Part shown: positions 54,391 through 62,064 of the stretch, piece by piece | Layout: each line of letters begins with the position of its first letter | Numbering within the stretch: position 1 is the first letter of the stretch | Source: Oscillospiraceae bacterium | GTDB lineage: Bacteria; Bacillota; Clostridia; Oscillospirales; Oscillospiraceae | DNA length: 64,000 nucleotides | Assembly: GCA_910575695.1 (NCBI GenBank) | Contig: CAJTGJ010000006.1 | Coordinates: 62,001 to 126,000 of the forward strand | Direction of reading: 5' to 3' | Program-made: the position numbers and the translations under genes | Notes under the pieces: generated by a model | What the model was told of the DNA's origin: nothing | Seen by the model: the letters and a program-made list of their open reading frames with translations, nothing else | Database searches by the model: none

Positions 54391-55326
54391 ATGCCCGCTA
54401 ATGTTGAAACTATGTTCTGTGTCCGCGAAAAGCCCTGGCACGGCCTGGGTACTGAGGTGCAGGAGGCCCCTACCTCCGCTGACGCTCTGATCTACGCTGG
54501 CCTGGATTGGGAGGTCATCCAGAAGAACGTCTACTCCGAGGATGGCTCCTTGATCGCAGGGTACAAAGTGAACACCCGCAGCACCGACAGCGCCGCCCTG
54601 GGTATCGTCAGTGACCGCTACAAGGTCGTGCAGAACAGCGATGCCTTCCAGTTCACCGATGACCTGCTGGGGGCTGGCGTGACCTACGAGACTGCCGGTG
54701 CTTTGCAGGGTGGCCGCAAGGTTTGGATGCTGGCCCGGATGCCCCATCGCTACATCATTGCCGGGGACGAGATCGCGCCCTATCTGGTGGTGATGAACTC
54801 CCACGACGGCAGCAGCGGTATCAAGGTCGCCATGACCCCCATCAGAGTTGTGTGTCAGAATACCCTCAACCTGGCTCTGGACAGTGCCAAGCGTATCTGG
54901 ACGACCAAGCACACCGAGAATGTCATGCTCCGTGTCCACGAGGCTGAAGAGACTCTGGGCCTTGCCGAGAGGTACATGAGTGAGCTGGGCCGTGGCATTG
55001 ATACCCTGTCCAGAATCAGGCTGACCGATAAGAAGGTCATGGACTTCATGAATGAGTTCTTCCCCGTCACCCTGGATATGCCCGATGTGCAGCGCAAGAA
55101 CAATCTTCGTCTGCTGGAGGACATGAAGCGGCGGTATTGGGATGCTCCCGACCTGTCTAACGTGGGGAAGAACGGCTATCGGTTCGTCAACGCTATCAGC
55201 GACTTTGCTACCCATGCTGACCCCATCCGCAAGACCAAGAACTACAACGAGAACCTGTTCCTGCGCACCGTCGAGGGCAACCCCATGATCGACAAGGCGT
55301 ACAAGCTGGCACTGGCGGCGGCGTGA
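54391..55326 (+). CDS. DUF932 domain protein
   Basis: 311 residues. The pattern PWHGLGTEV near the start and TPIRVVCQNTLNLAL in the middle are typical of DUF932/phage-plasmid-like proteins, common in mobile elements and often near DNA metabolism genes. The function is unknown. AGGAGG is eight bases before ATG 54391. A strong terminator follows, so it is its own unit. Confidence 0.88.
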   Translation: MPANVETMFCVREKPWHGLGTEVQEAPTSADALIYAGLDWEVIQKNVYSEDGSLIAGYKVNTRSTDSAALGIVSDRYKVVQNSDAFQFTDDLLGAGVTYETAGALQGGRKVWMLARMPHRYIIAGDEIAPYLVVMNSHDGSSGIKVAMTPIRVVCQNTLNLALDSAKRIWTTKHTENVMLRVHEAEETLGLAERYMSELGRGIDTLSRIRLTDKKVMDFMNEFFPVTLDMPDVQRKNNLRLLEDMKRRYWDAPDLSNVGKNGYRFVNAISDFATHADPIRKTKNYNENLFLRTVEGNPMIDKAYKLALAAA

Positions 55327-55341
55327 TGTTCAATGGCAAAT

Positions 55342-55373
55342 AGGGAGCGCATGGCTGTATAGCTGTGCGCTCC
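55342..55373 (+). terminator. Terminator of the DUF932 gene
   Basis: GGGAGCGCA and TGCGCTCC pair around an imperfect inner stem, followed by TTATTCTATTT. Confidence 0.75.
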
Positions 55374-55405
55374 TTATTCTATTTCAATGAAAGTGAGGTT
55401 ATCAT

Positions 55406-56350
55406 ATGCCTGCAAAAGTATTGGTATCCACCGAGAATATGCCCTATGAAGAATGGCTGGAGTATCGGAAGCAGGGTATCGGCGGTTCTGACGCTTCTGT
55501 AGTCTGCGGTATCAACCGCTACAAGTCCCCTGTGGAGCTGTGGCTGGATAAGACAGGTCAGCTCCCGCCCCAGGAGGCCGGGGAAGCTGCCTACTGGGGG
55601 ACGCAGCTTGAACCCTTCGTTCGGGCCGAGTTCTCCAAGCGCACCGGGATCGAGGTCTGCCACAAGAGTGAACTGCTCCAGAGTGAGGAGCACCCCTTCA
55701 TGCTGGCGAACCTGGATGGTATCTGTGAAGTCCCGGATGTTGGCACTTGTATCTTCGAGGCCAAGACCGCCTCCGCTTACAAGGCTGGCGAGTGGGAAGA
55801 TACCATCCCAGACGAGTATATGCTTCAGGTGCAGCACTACATGGCCGTCACTGGCTATGCCGGAACCTACATTGCCGTCCTGATCGGCGGAAACACATTC
55901 AAATGGCGGTTCGTGGAGCGTGACGAGGAATTGATTTCTATGCTCATCGAGCTGGAAGCGGCGTTCTGGAACCATGTGCAGGACTGTACGCCCCCGCCGC
56001 TGGATGGCTCTGATGCCTGTGCCAAGTTCCTGTCTGACCGCTTCCGTGACAGCATCCCCAAGTCCCACATCACCCTGCCGGATACCGCCGCTGATCTGCT
56101 GGCCCAGTACGATGAAGCCTGTGAGGAATTGGAAATCGTCACCGAACGGAAGCAGAAGGCTGAGAATCTGCTGAAGGAGATGATGGGAGAGAACGAAATT
56201 GGGACAGCAGGGGACAGGATCGTGACCTGGAAAAGCGTATCCCAGGAGCGGCTTGACAGCAAGACCTTGAAGGCCGAGCATCCCGCCCTCTGCAAGAAGT
56301 ACACCAGCAAGTCATCCTACCGCCGCTTCACCATCAAGGCGGCAAGCTGA
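55406..56350 (+). CDS. YqaJ-family exonuclease
   Basis: 314 residues of the lambda-exonuclease/YqaJ viral recombinase family, a PD-(D/E)XK nuclease. WLEYRKQGIGGSDAS near 13, LDGICEV, the aspartate, and FEAKTA give the D ... E-x-K core. A helical tail follows. Such nucleases resect double-strand ends and pair with a strand-annealing protein, a role the next gene may fill. GTGAGG precedes the ATG. Confidence 0.9.
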   Translation: MPAKVLVSTENMPYEEWLEYRKQGIGGSDASVVCGINRYKSPVELWLDKTGQLPPQEAGEAAYWGTQLEPFVRAEFSKRTGIEVCHKSELLQSEEHPFMLANLDGICEVPDVGTCIFEAKTASAYKAGEWEDTIPDEYMLQVQHYMAVTGYAGTYIAVLIGGNTFKWRFVERDEELISMLIELEAAFWNHVQDCTPPPLDGSDACAKFLSDRFRDSIPKSHITLPDTAADLLAQYDEACEELEIVTERKQKAENLLKEMMGENEIGTAGDRIVTWKSVSQERLDSKTLKAEHPALCKKYTSKSSYRRFTIKAAS

Positions 56351-56363
56351 ATGGAGGTCAATC

Positions 56364-57152
56364 ATGGATAACACAAGACTCAAAGGCCGTATGAGCGGCA
56401 AGGTGCAGGAGTTGCAGCAGCCCGCTGGAAATCAGGCTATCGCCGTTACCGCTGCGCCGGAAACTTCTCTGGCCCCGGTAGATTCTGCCTATCTGGCCCT
56501 GACCAACAACGCCCTTGACATCATCCGTGCCAACTTGAAGAGCCAGCCGTTGACGCTGGATCTCTTCGACATCGTGAAGTCGCCCTCCGGCGGCTCCACC
56601 GTGTTTGAGGTTCCGGGGTTGGCGGGGAACGAGGCCGCAATGGAGCTGTCTGGTATCATTCTGGACTACACCACGCCCAGGGCATATTGGGATACGCCCG
56701 ATCCGGTGGAGGGTACGCCGCCTGTCTGCATGAGCCAGAACAGCATTATCTCCCACGATGGGAAAGCCTGCGCGCACTGTCCCTACAATGACTTCGGTTC
56801 CAAGGACGGGGACAGCAACGCCAAGGCGTGTAAAGAATCCGTGCTCCTGTTCCTTCTGCGGCCCAACAGCATTATTCCTCTGCTGGTGCGTGTCCCCGTG
56901 ACTAGCAAAGGACGGTTCCTGAAATACTCCACTCGGCTGTTGAGTACCCTGACGCCGATCAGCAGCGTGGTCACAAAGATCACCTTGGAGAAAGCCACCA
57001 GCAAGCAGGGTAAGCCCTACGCCCTGTTCAACTTCCAGACGGTCAGCACTCTCAGCCCGGAGGAAGCGGCCCAGGCAAAGGCGTTCGGGCAGCAGTTCAT
57101 GGAGATCGTGAACGCTGCTCAAATGGTGCCGGAGCTGGCCCAGGCCAGCTAA
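56364..57152 (+). CDS. Hypothetical protein downstream of YqaJ, candidate recombination partner
   Basis: 262 residues, no confident family. It contains CAHCPYNDFG with a later cysteine (NAKACKES) that may bind metal, and predicted beta strands around RFLKYSTRLLSTLTPI. The place of the annealing protein in other YqaJ operons and the 13-base gap suggest it works with the nuclease. It lacks clear RecT/Redbeta motifs. ATG 56364 follows GGAGG. Confidence 0.6.
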   Translation: MDNTRLKGRMSGKVQELQQPAGNQAIAVTAAPETSLAPVDSAYLALTNNALDIIRANLKSQPLTLDLFDIVKSPSGGSTVFEVPGLAGNEAAMELSGIILDYTTPRAYWDTPDPVEGTPPVCMSQNSIISHDGKACAHCPYNDFGSKDGDSNAKACKESVLLFLLRPNSIIPLLVRVPVTSKGRFLKYSTRLLSTLTPISSVVTKITLEKATSKQGKPYALFNFQTVSTLSPEEAAQAKAFGQQFMEIVNAAQMVPELAQAS

Positions 57153-57170
57153 GATAAGATGCGCTACGAT

Positions 57171-57206
57171 GGCCCGGTGTCCCTGCCTTGCGGCAGGGAT
57201 GCCGGG
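57171..57206 (+). terminator. Stem-loop before the 180-residue protein gene
   Basis: GCCCGG-TG-TCCCTGCC, a TTGC loop, then GGCAGGGA-TG-CCGGGC form a strong, slightly bulged hairpin with a moderate T-rich tail. It may be an attenuator within the transcript. Confidence 0.6.
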
Positions 57207-57230
57207 CTATTTACTTTTGGAGGAATCACT

Positions 57231-57773
57231 ATGAACTATAGCGAACTGAAACGGGTCTTCCGGGAGCTGAAAGCTACCTCTCCCAGGGATGATCTGACGG
57301 CGCACATCATCTTCACGGAGGACAGCTTTGCCACACAGTATCCGTTGTTGAGCCGTACCTATCGTTTCAACAGCGACAACAAAGGGTTCCGTCCTCGTAT
57401 GTTCAGCAACTCTATCTTTGCCTACTGCCTGGATAAGACCTCCGATCAGGGTGTCCGGCTGGACTGGTACATGGCTGAGGAAGGGAATCCTGGCGGCTGG
57501 AAGGTAGAGGACTGCTACATCCTAGAGCAGATGCTGGATGTGGCAGCTATTCCCAACCTGACCAGCACAGAGCAGGGTGACGGGACTGTCTGCTACTTCT
57601 TCGGTGACACCTGTATCCGGGTCCATGAATCCTACGAGGATGGAAAGGTTCACCTAGAGCCTGTGCGAGGGGATCAGACCGCTTGCGGTGAGTGGGTAGA
57701 GCTGCCTGTTGACCGAGTACATGGCTACTGTACCCTGTTGGAGCGGCATTTGAACAAGGAGGCCAGAGCATGA
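57231..57773 (+). CDS. Hypothetical mobile-element protein (180 aa)
   Basis: ATG 57231 is chosen because GGAGGAATC precedes it. Polar, mixed alpha/beta, no membrane segment or known motif. The stop overlaps the next gene by ATGA, opening a chain of coupled small genes. Confidence 0.65.
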   Translation: MNYSELKRVFRELKATSPRDDLTAHIIFTEDSFATQYPLLSRTYRFNSDNKGFRPRMFSNSIFAYCLDKTSDQGVRLDWYMAEEGNPGGWKVEDCYILEQMLDVAAIPNLTSTEQGDGTVCYFFGDTCIRVHESYEDGKVHLEPVRGDQTACGEWVELPVDRVHGYCTLLERHLNKEARA

Positions 57774-57976
57774 GCAGGAAAGCACATCACTTCAAGGCTA
57801 AGAAGTTCTGTGATTCTGGTGCCTGCGACTGCTGCCAGTACATTGGAGAGGGTGATTTCCTGTGTGATAAGCACATGGAAATCGTAGTCTTTGGCTGGGA
57901 GCCGACTGAGAACTATCTGATGTGTCAGGACCGAAAGAAAGCTGTTGGAGGTGACGCAGATGGAAAAGAAACTTAA
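57770..57976 (+). CDS. Small Cys-rich hypothetical protein (68 aa)
   Basis: Six cysteines in short order (FCDSGACDCC then FLCDKH), a probable metal site. Basic N-terminus (KAHHFKAKK). Overlaps its neighbours on both sides, so co-translated. No family recognised. Confidence 0.6.
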   Translation: MSRKAHHFKAKKFCDSGACDCCQYIGEGDFLCDKHMEIVVFGWEPTENYLMCQDRKKAVGGDADGKET

Positions 57977-58184
57977 AATTCAACGGGTCAGTTCAGAGTT
58001 TCTTGGACGGGTCATAGAGCATCGTGTACCCTTGGGGCTGTTTCTGGCCAAGGAAGGAGGTCTATGGGTGGCTGTGGACAACCGGGATGGAGATGCCTGG
58101 ACAGAGGACTTTCGCTGGAAACATCACGCCGTCCGCTGGCTTCGGGATGAGGGGAGTTCTGTGTATGCGCATTTTGGTAGTTGA
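57960..58184 (+). CDS. Hypothetical protein (74 aa)
   Basis: ATG 57960 has GGAGGTG five bases upstream. It starts MEKKLKIQRVSSEF and ends with YAHFGS; a small soluble protein with a Trp-rich middle. It overlaps the genes on both sides. Confidence 0.6.
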   Translation: MEKKLKIQRVSSEFLGRVIEHRVPLGLFLAKEGGLWVAVDNRDGDAWTEDFRWKHHAVRWLRDEGSSVYAHFGS

Positions 58185-58407
58185 ACCTGAGCACAGACCA
58201 GAGCTGAGGAAGATCGATGACTCTCTGACCGTCATGCAGAACATCGTGGGTGGGGTGATCCAGCCGATGTATCTCGATGATTCTGTTGTTTTGGTCTGTC
58301 ATGAGGAGGGAAAGTTCATGAACCTGCAGGCCAATCGAGCCTTGCGGGATAAGGATGGCAGGATTGTCTGTAACCAGATGGAGTCAGATCGCGAGGTGAG
58401 GGAATGA
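58165..58407 (+). CDS. DUF3846 domain protein
   Basis: 80 residues from ATG 58165 (MRILVVEPEHRPEL), with the DUF3846 pattern of a first strand, IDDSLTVMQNIVGG, VVLVCHEEGKFMNL and ANRALRDKDGRI. A small protein common in phages and conjugative elements, of unknown function. ATG overlaps the previous gene by 20 bases. Confidence 0.82.
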   Translation: MRILVVEPEHRPELRKIDDSLTVMQNIVGGVIQPMYLDDSVVLVCHEEGKFMNLQANRALRDKDGRIVCNQMESDREVRE

Positions 58408-58475
58408 CTTCCGATAGCTTCTTCGAGGGGAAAACTGTGGCGGTCACTGGCAAGAGGAAGGTGAGCAGGGCATGA
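58404..58475 (+). pseudogene. BRCT-domain N-terminal stub
   Basis: A 23-codon frame, coupled by ATGA to both neighbours, encoding SFFEGKTVAVTGK. That is the first strand of a BRCT domain as in LigA-like element proteins. The rest of the domain is missing, replaced by the next start at 58472. It may be the remnant of a deleted BRCT gene kept as a coupling peptide. Confidence 0.55.
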
Positions 58476-58843
58476 GAGATACAGACGCACTTGAACTGAG
58501 TTGGTGCGAGGTATATAGCGTCGTGACGGAGGAAGTCGAGACGATCCTGGGAGTTCGTATCCAGTGCAGGATTAACGTGGTAGCAAGTTCCTTTTGGGAT
58601 GTGACGTTTATCAACTACCGACTGCCTCTCCCAAAGCTCTGTCAACTGCTGCAAGAAACTCAAGCCACCTCAGAGGACTGGGAGGACGCTCTACCTGACG
58701 AGGGAGAGATAGATGTCAACGGGATCGGGATCGTGCTGGCTGAGAAATTGATTTCCCGGCACCTGAAGCTCACCTGGGAGCACCATCTGATCACCGAGGA
58801 CAGTTTGTGGCTGGTCGGGGTGACCAAGAATGAAGATCAATGA
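58472..58843 (+). CDS. Hypothetical protein (123 aa)
   Basis: Starts MRDTDALELSWCEV, beta-rich, acidic. ATG overlaps the BRCT stub stop. No family recognised. An unusual 120-nt hairpin follows directly. Confidence 0.55.
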   Translation: MRDTDALELSWCEVYSVVTEEVETILGVRIQCRINVVASSFWDVTFINYRLPLPKLCQLLQETQATSEDWEDALPDEGEIDVNGIGIVLAEKLISRHLKLTWEHHLITEDSLWLVGVTKNEDQ

Positions 58844-58848
58844 TTCCA

Positions 58849-58968
58849 TGCGGGAGCGGCCGGTCAGAGAAGTTTTCGCTAACCGGCAGCAGCAAATGTG
58901 TAGTATAGGGATTCACTGCGGAGAAACGCTGCGGTTCGCGAAAAGTTATCTGACTTGCCGCTCCCGCA
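58849..58968. repeat. 120-nt long imperfect hairpin
   Basis: The outer arms GCGGGAGCGGC (58850-58860) and GCCGCTCCCGC (58957-58967) are perfect. After a 2x2 loop, GTCAGAGAAGTTTTCGC (58863-58879) pairs with GCGAAAAGTTATCTGAC (58938-58954), 15 of 17. A third helix (AACCGG-CAGC with GCTGCGGTT) goes on inward. It covers most of the gap between two genes. It could be a structured RNA, a folded single-stranded DNA site or a mobile palindrome; a short ORF within is not convincing. Confidence 0.75.
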
Positions 58969-59006
58969 GCATTTCTCCTGCATTTAATCATCTTTGGAGG
59001 TAGAAA

Positions 59007-59219
59007 ATGAAAGTCCAAGCATACATCTACAGTCTGAAAGACATGAAAAGTGACCGCAATGTGTTGGGCGAGGCCGAGATCATCCGCAAGATCGGCGACA
59101 ACCTGTATCTGGCTGAGTACAACGGTGTTCGGTGTACGGCGATTTTCAACCCGTTCGTCAGCAGGTACTTTGTCGATGACCTGTACGGAATCGTGGATGC
59201 CAGAAAGTACGCTGATTGA
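59007..59219 (+). CDS. Hypothetical protein (70 aa)
   Basis: Small soluble protein beginning MKVQAYIYSLKDMK, TGGAGGTAG before the ATG. The C-terminal part (RYFVDDLYGIVDARKY) is a common ending of small element proteins. Function unknown. Confidence 0.62.
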   Translation: MKVQAYIYSLKDMKSDRNVLGEAEIIRKIGDNLYLAEYNGVRCTAIFNPFVSRYFVDDLYGIVDARKYAD

Positions 59220-59236
59220 AAAAGGAGAGTGAAAAA

Positions 59237-59490
59237 GTGCAAAAGCAACAGACAAAACCTGATAGCACCAGTGTCGAGCGGGTCACCGAACTGGTTTCAA
59301 TGCTCAACCACTATCGTCATGAATACTACAACCTCACAAAGCCCAGCGTGTCCGATGCAGTTTACGACAGGCTCTTTGACGAGCTGGCAGCGTTGGAGCA
59401 GAAAACGGGGATCATCCTCAGCAACTCCCCCACACAGACCGTAGGCTATGCTCCTGTGAGTATGCTGCGGAAGGTCAGGCACAACATTCC
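59237..59490 (+). pseudogene. N-terminal fragment of an element-borne NAD-dependent DNA ligase
   Basis: From GTG 59237 (AAAGGAG nine bases upstream) the frame encodes LVSMLNHYRHEYYN, SVSDAVYDRLFDELAALE and NSPTQTVGYAP, the Ia domain and start of the adenylation domain of a LigA. At about 59488 the match stops (after KVRHNIPL) and the frame runs into unrelated sequence. The active-site lysine and all later domains are missing. Distinct from the chromosomal ligase at 5 kb. Confidence 0.75.
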
Positions 59491-59697
59491 GCTGCCACGG
59501 CTGCGGAACTCAACGAGTGGTTCGATGCGCAGATCGTAGAGGAGCGTCACTTCTGCCGCCTCTATGACCGGGTAAGGATGGTTCATATCTTTGGCTGTCG
59601 TTATATGTGGCTCAAACCGGAGGAACGGTGGACAGATGATCCGCAAAGCAGCTTTCCGAGTCCATCGCTGCTTTCCAGAGAAGAACCTTGGAACTGA
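59490..59697 (+). pseudogene. 3' fragment of a second gene fused to the ligase remnant
   Basis: In a different frame from the ligase stub, a protein-like stretch (TAAELNEWFDAQIVEERHF ... YMWLKPEERWTDDP) ends at TGA 59695-59697. No start. The junction with the ligase remnant marks a deletion. Family not recognised. Confidence 0.45.
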
Positions 59698-59712
59698 ATG
59701 GGGGATGTAAGC

Positions 59713-60153
59713 ATGATCGAGTTCATAGAGAAGGAGCGATACTACAACGATTCGGCTTTTACGGGGCAATGCTGGATGTACCCCACGTTCATGGTGAAAG
59801 GCGGTATTGAGTATTTCATGTGGAACCGTCGGGAGCTAGATGATAGTTGGAAGATAAAGGAGAGGGAGGGCCAGAAAGCGGAGCTGCTTGCCAATGATGG
59901 ATCGCATTTTCATTTCCATGGCATCTACGCAAACCCGTTCGAGATGCTGGCCGAGATAGAGCGTCGAGGACACACGTTCACCGAGCCGGATAATCTCTTT
60001 GTCGATTGCCGTGAAACAGGTGGTTTTGTGGACTTCCACGGGAACCGAAACGAAGTATCGGCGGCTTTCCATTACCGAATCTATGATAAGGCTCTGGTAG
60101 AGAGAATTCGCACGGCTGTTGCACCAATCATCGAAAGGAGCAGGAAAAGATAA
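59713..60153 (+). CDS. Hypothetical mobile-element protein (146 aa)
   Basis: ATG 59713 is preferred (GGGGGATG upstream) to 59698. Contains HFHFHGIY and a helical tail. No family recognised. Followed after 2 bases by the next gene. Confidence 0.6.
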   Translation: MIEFIEKERYYNDSAFTGQCWMYPTFMVKGGIEYFMWNRRELDDSWKIKEREGQKAELLANDGSHFHFHGIYANPFEMLAEIERRGHTFTEPDNLFVDCRETGGFVDFHGNRNEVSAAFHYRIYDKALVERIRTAVAPIIERSRKR

Positions 60154-60155
60154 AC

Positions 60156-60698
60156 GTGGATACCTATAGAATACCGCTTGTTTGGCAGATGTACGGTCAC
60201 TGTGACGTTGACGCTAACTCACTGGAAGATGCGATTGAAATTGCGCTGGGGCCTGACACTCCGCTACCCGATGGTTTCTATGTTGAGGACTCTGTTGCTG
60301 TCGATTATGAAGTTCTTGAATTGGATCAGGATAAGAAGAGCAACGTACTGACAAAGAAGGAGTTGAAGTTACAGCTCCAGCAGGGCCATACGCTCAATGA
60401 CATGTTGGCCTTTGGTCCCGGCCAGGAGTGCGAGATCTTCAAGGCCGACAGATTCTATCCTGGGGATGTGGTTATCTATGTTCCTGATGTAGCCCTGAAC
60501 CATATTCCTCTTGACCGCCCGATTACAGACCCGAACGAATTAGAAGAAGTTTTGGACCAATGCTACACGGGCCAGGATTTCATTGATGAGTGCCATGGTG
60601 ATGCTGAGAAAGCCGAGCACCTGTTTTGGTACTGCGACTGGCAGCACCCTTCCTCTGCGGTGGACGAGCTGGACGATGATGAGGAGGACACACAATGA
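60156..60698 (+). CDS. Hypothetical protein (180 aa), acidic
   Basis: GTG start at 60156, with GGAGCAGG upstream. It starts MDTYRIPLVWQMYGHCDV; the N-terminal half resembles short beta-strand repeats seen in element proteins, the tail is very acidic (DELDDDEEDTQ). Stop overlaps the following 25-residue frame. Confidence 0.6.
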   Translation: MDTYRIPLVWQMYGHCDVDANSLEDAIEIALGPDTPLPDGFYVEDSVAVDYEVLELDQDKKSNVLTKKELKLQLQQGHTLNDMLAFGPGQECEIFKADRFYPGDVVIYVPDVALNHIPLDRPITDPNELEEVLDQCYTGQDFIDECHGDAEKAEHLFWYCDWQHPSSAVDELDDDEEDTQ

Positions 60699-60772
60699 AG
60701 TATACGTTGATTGATGAAAACAGGCAGTATGCTCTTGTCTTAACGAGAAACATATCCCCTGGAGCAGAATGA
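60695..60772 (+). CDS. Coupled 25-residue peptide
   Basis: A short frame (MKYTLIDENRQYALVLTR) joined by ATGA to the genes before and after. The beginning looks like the start of a longer protein that has been cut. Likely a remnant retained for coupling. Confidence 0.4.
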   Translation: MKYTLIDENRQYALVLTRNISPGAE

Positions 60773-61020
60773 GCGAGATCGCCACGGTTCTGAAGGATGG
60801 GCTGATTGAGGATGGCGAAGAAGAAGCCTATCGCTACATGGCCGATGTTGCCGAACTGTCGAATACCGAGGCTGAATACTTTGGGCTGGATATGGAGCAG
60901 TACAGAGCGGCCACAGGAGAAGATGCCGATAGTCCCACGGCCCCGTCCATCACGGGTAGCGATTATAGTCCTGCCCATCCTTGGGATGCACCCGGAATGA
61001 GTGCGTCCGATTTCATTTAG
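60769..61020 (+). CDS. Hypothetical acidic protein (83 aa)
   Basis: MSEIATVLKDGLIEDGEEEA start, a helical acidic first half and a proline/serine-rich second half ending SASDFI. Coupled to the previous frame. Possibly a partner-binding protein; not recognised. Confidence 0.55.
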   Translation: MSEIATVLKDGLIEDGEEEAYRYMADVAELSNTEAEYFGLDMEQYRAATGEDADSPTAPSITGSDYSPAHPWDAPGMSASDFI

Positions 61021-61134
61021 GCGCCCCATTAGGGTTTGCCCAAACGGCACTACGAAAAAGCGTCCCATTAGAGTTTGTTTTCGAGTTTTGGTACACTACA
61101 GACTTGAAACCGATCCTAATGGGACTTTTTCGCG
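61021..61134 (+). repeat. Direct and inverted repeats before the resolvase remnant
   Basis: GCGCCCCATTAGGGTTTG (61021-61038) and GCGTCCCATTAGAGTTTG (61060-61077) are direct repeats with 16 of 18 matches. CGAAAAAG-CG-TCCCATTAG (from 61053) pairs with CCTAATGGGACTTTTTCG (61115-61132) around a loop of about 40 bases; the T-run could serve as a terminator. Confidence 0.6.
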
Positions 61135-61159
61135 CATTTACCTTCTAAGGAGACTGGAT

Positions 61160-61326
61160 ATGAAGATAGGCTACATTAGGGTGAGCACCCAGGAGCAGAA
61201 CATTATCCGTCAGGAAGTCTTAATGGAATCTCTGGGGTGGATAAAGTCTACATCAACCGCATGAGTGGCAAGAACACCAACCGTTTTGGATGGCATTCCG
61301 GTGTAGGTCTGAATCTCTCGATATAA
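61160..61326 (+). pseudogene. Truncated, frameshifted serine resolvase
   Basis: ATG 61160 with AAGGAGA upstream opens MKIGYIRVSTQEQN ... MESLG, the start of a small serine resolvase (the S in RVSTQ is the nucleophile). A missing G near 61238 shifts the frame; the next frame continues VDKVYINRMSGKNTNR and then turns into unrelated sequence, stop at 61324-61326. Only about the first 45 residues remain. Confidence 0.8.
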
Positions 61327-61351
61327 TTTTTTCTTTTTTTCAATTTTATCC

Positions 61352-61381
61352 TTGACAATTCCTGCTGCAATGATTTATACT
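61352..61381 (+). promoter_or_regulatory. Strong promoter upstream of the coupling-protein gene
   Basis: TTGACA (61352-61357), 18 bases, TATACT (61376-61381). It is nearly 690 bases before the next confident start codon. The 61382-62064 stretch has no convincing gene: frames on both strands look random. It has several small hairpins, for example AACTTCCGA-caat-TTCGGAAGTT near 61745-61768 and CAGCCAAG/CTTGGCTG near 61436-61476. Confidence 0.6.
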
Positions 61382-62064
61382 TAAGATAAACCCGTCTGAT
61401 CAGCGGGTAGCCTGTTTCCTTTGAGTCGCACTTCTCCCAGCCAAGCGGTTGGGGCCAATTAACAAAACTTGGCTGAAAAGCGGTCAGGCACTGGCCTGGC
61501 TAGCCACCGTAATTCCTTCCAGCGTTGCGGCTGGGGCAAAAGGTCGAATTTTTCGTAGGGTGGCGTATGCGAAAATGTGAAGTGTTCTCTGAAAAATCCG
61601 AGATGAAAATCTATGTGGGGGGCAAAGGATTCAGGCAATAATTGAATACTGACGTGTTGTTTTCTCAGCACCTAAAGTCCCGCAGGTACTTAGAGAGGTA
61701 TCTGTCATTAAGAAGGACCATGGAGGCTTTGAGATCATCACTAGCAACTTCCGACAATTTCGGAAGTTTGTTTGTGATGTCTCAAAGTCTCCTTTTTTGT
61801 TGCTTTGAAACGCTGTGCAGTATTCAGAATCAGCGAGGATTGAGAGGGAACTCCATTGGCACTCAGACCAAGTGCCCCTACCAACATCCGAGGAACTGCC
61901 ATTTCCCCCGGAGTGCCACGTTCCTGGGTTTTGGGGCAAAGCGGTAATAAGCTTTTTCTTCACTTTGGAGACAGACTTGGAAACAGACTAGGCTTAAACC
62001 CGCTCTGGCTGCCGTAATCCCGCACCCTGTCACCTTGAAAATTTAATTGTAGGAGGAAATTAGC

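Noticed and set aside
58830-58995. A short frame through the 120-nt hairpin.
   Set aside because: Its sequence is dictated by the inverted repeat and contains no protein-like pattern; the hairpin is the better explanation.
61459-61963. Several frames of 70 to 110 codons on both strands before the coupling protein.
   Set aside because: No ribosome sites, no motif, low-quality composition; kept as a non-coding stretch.
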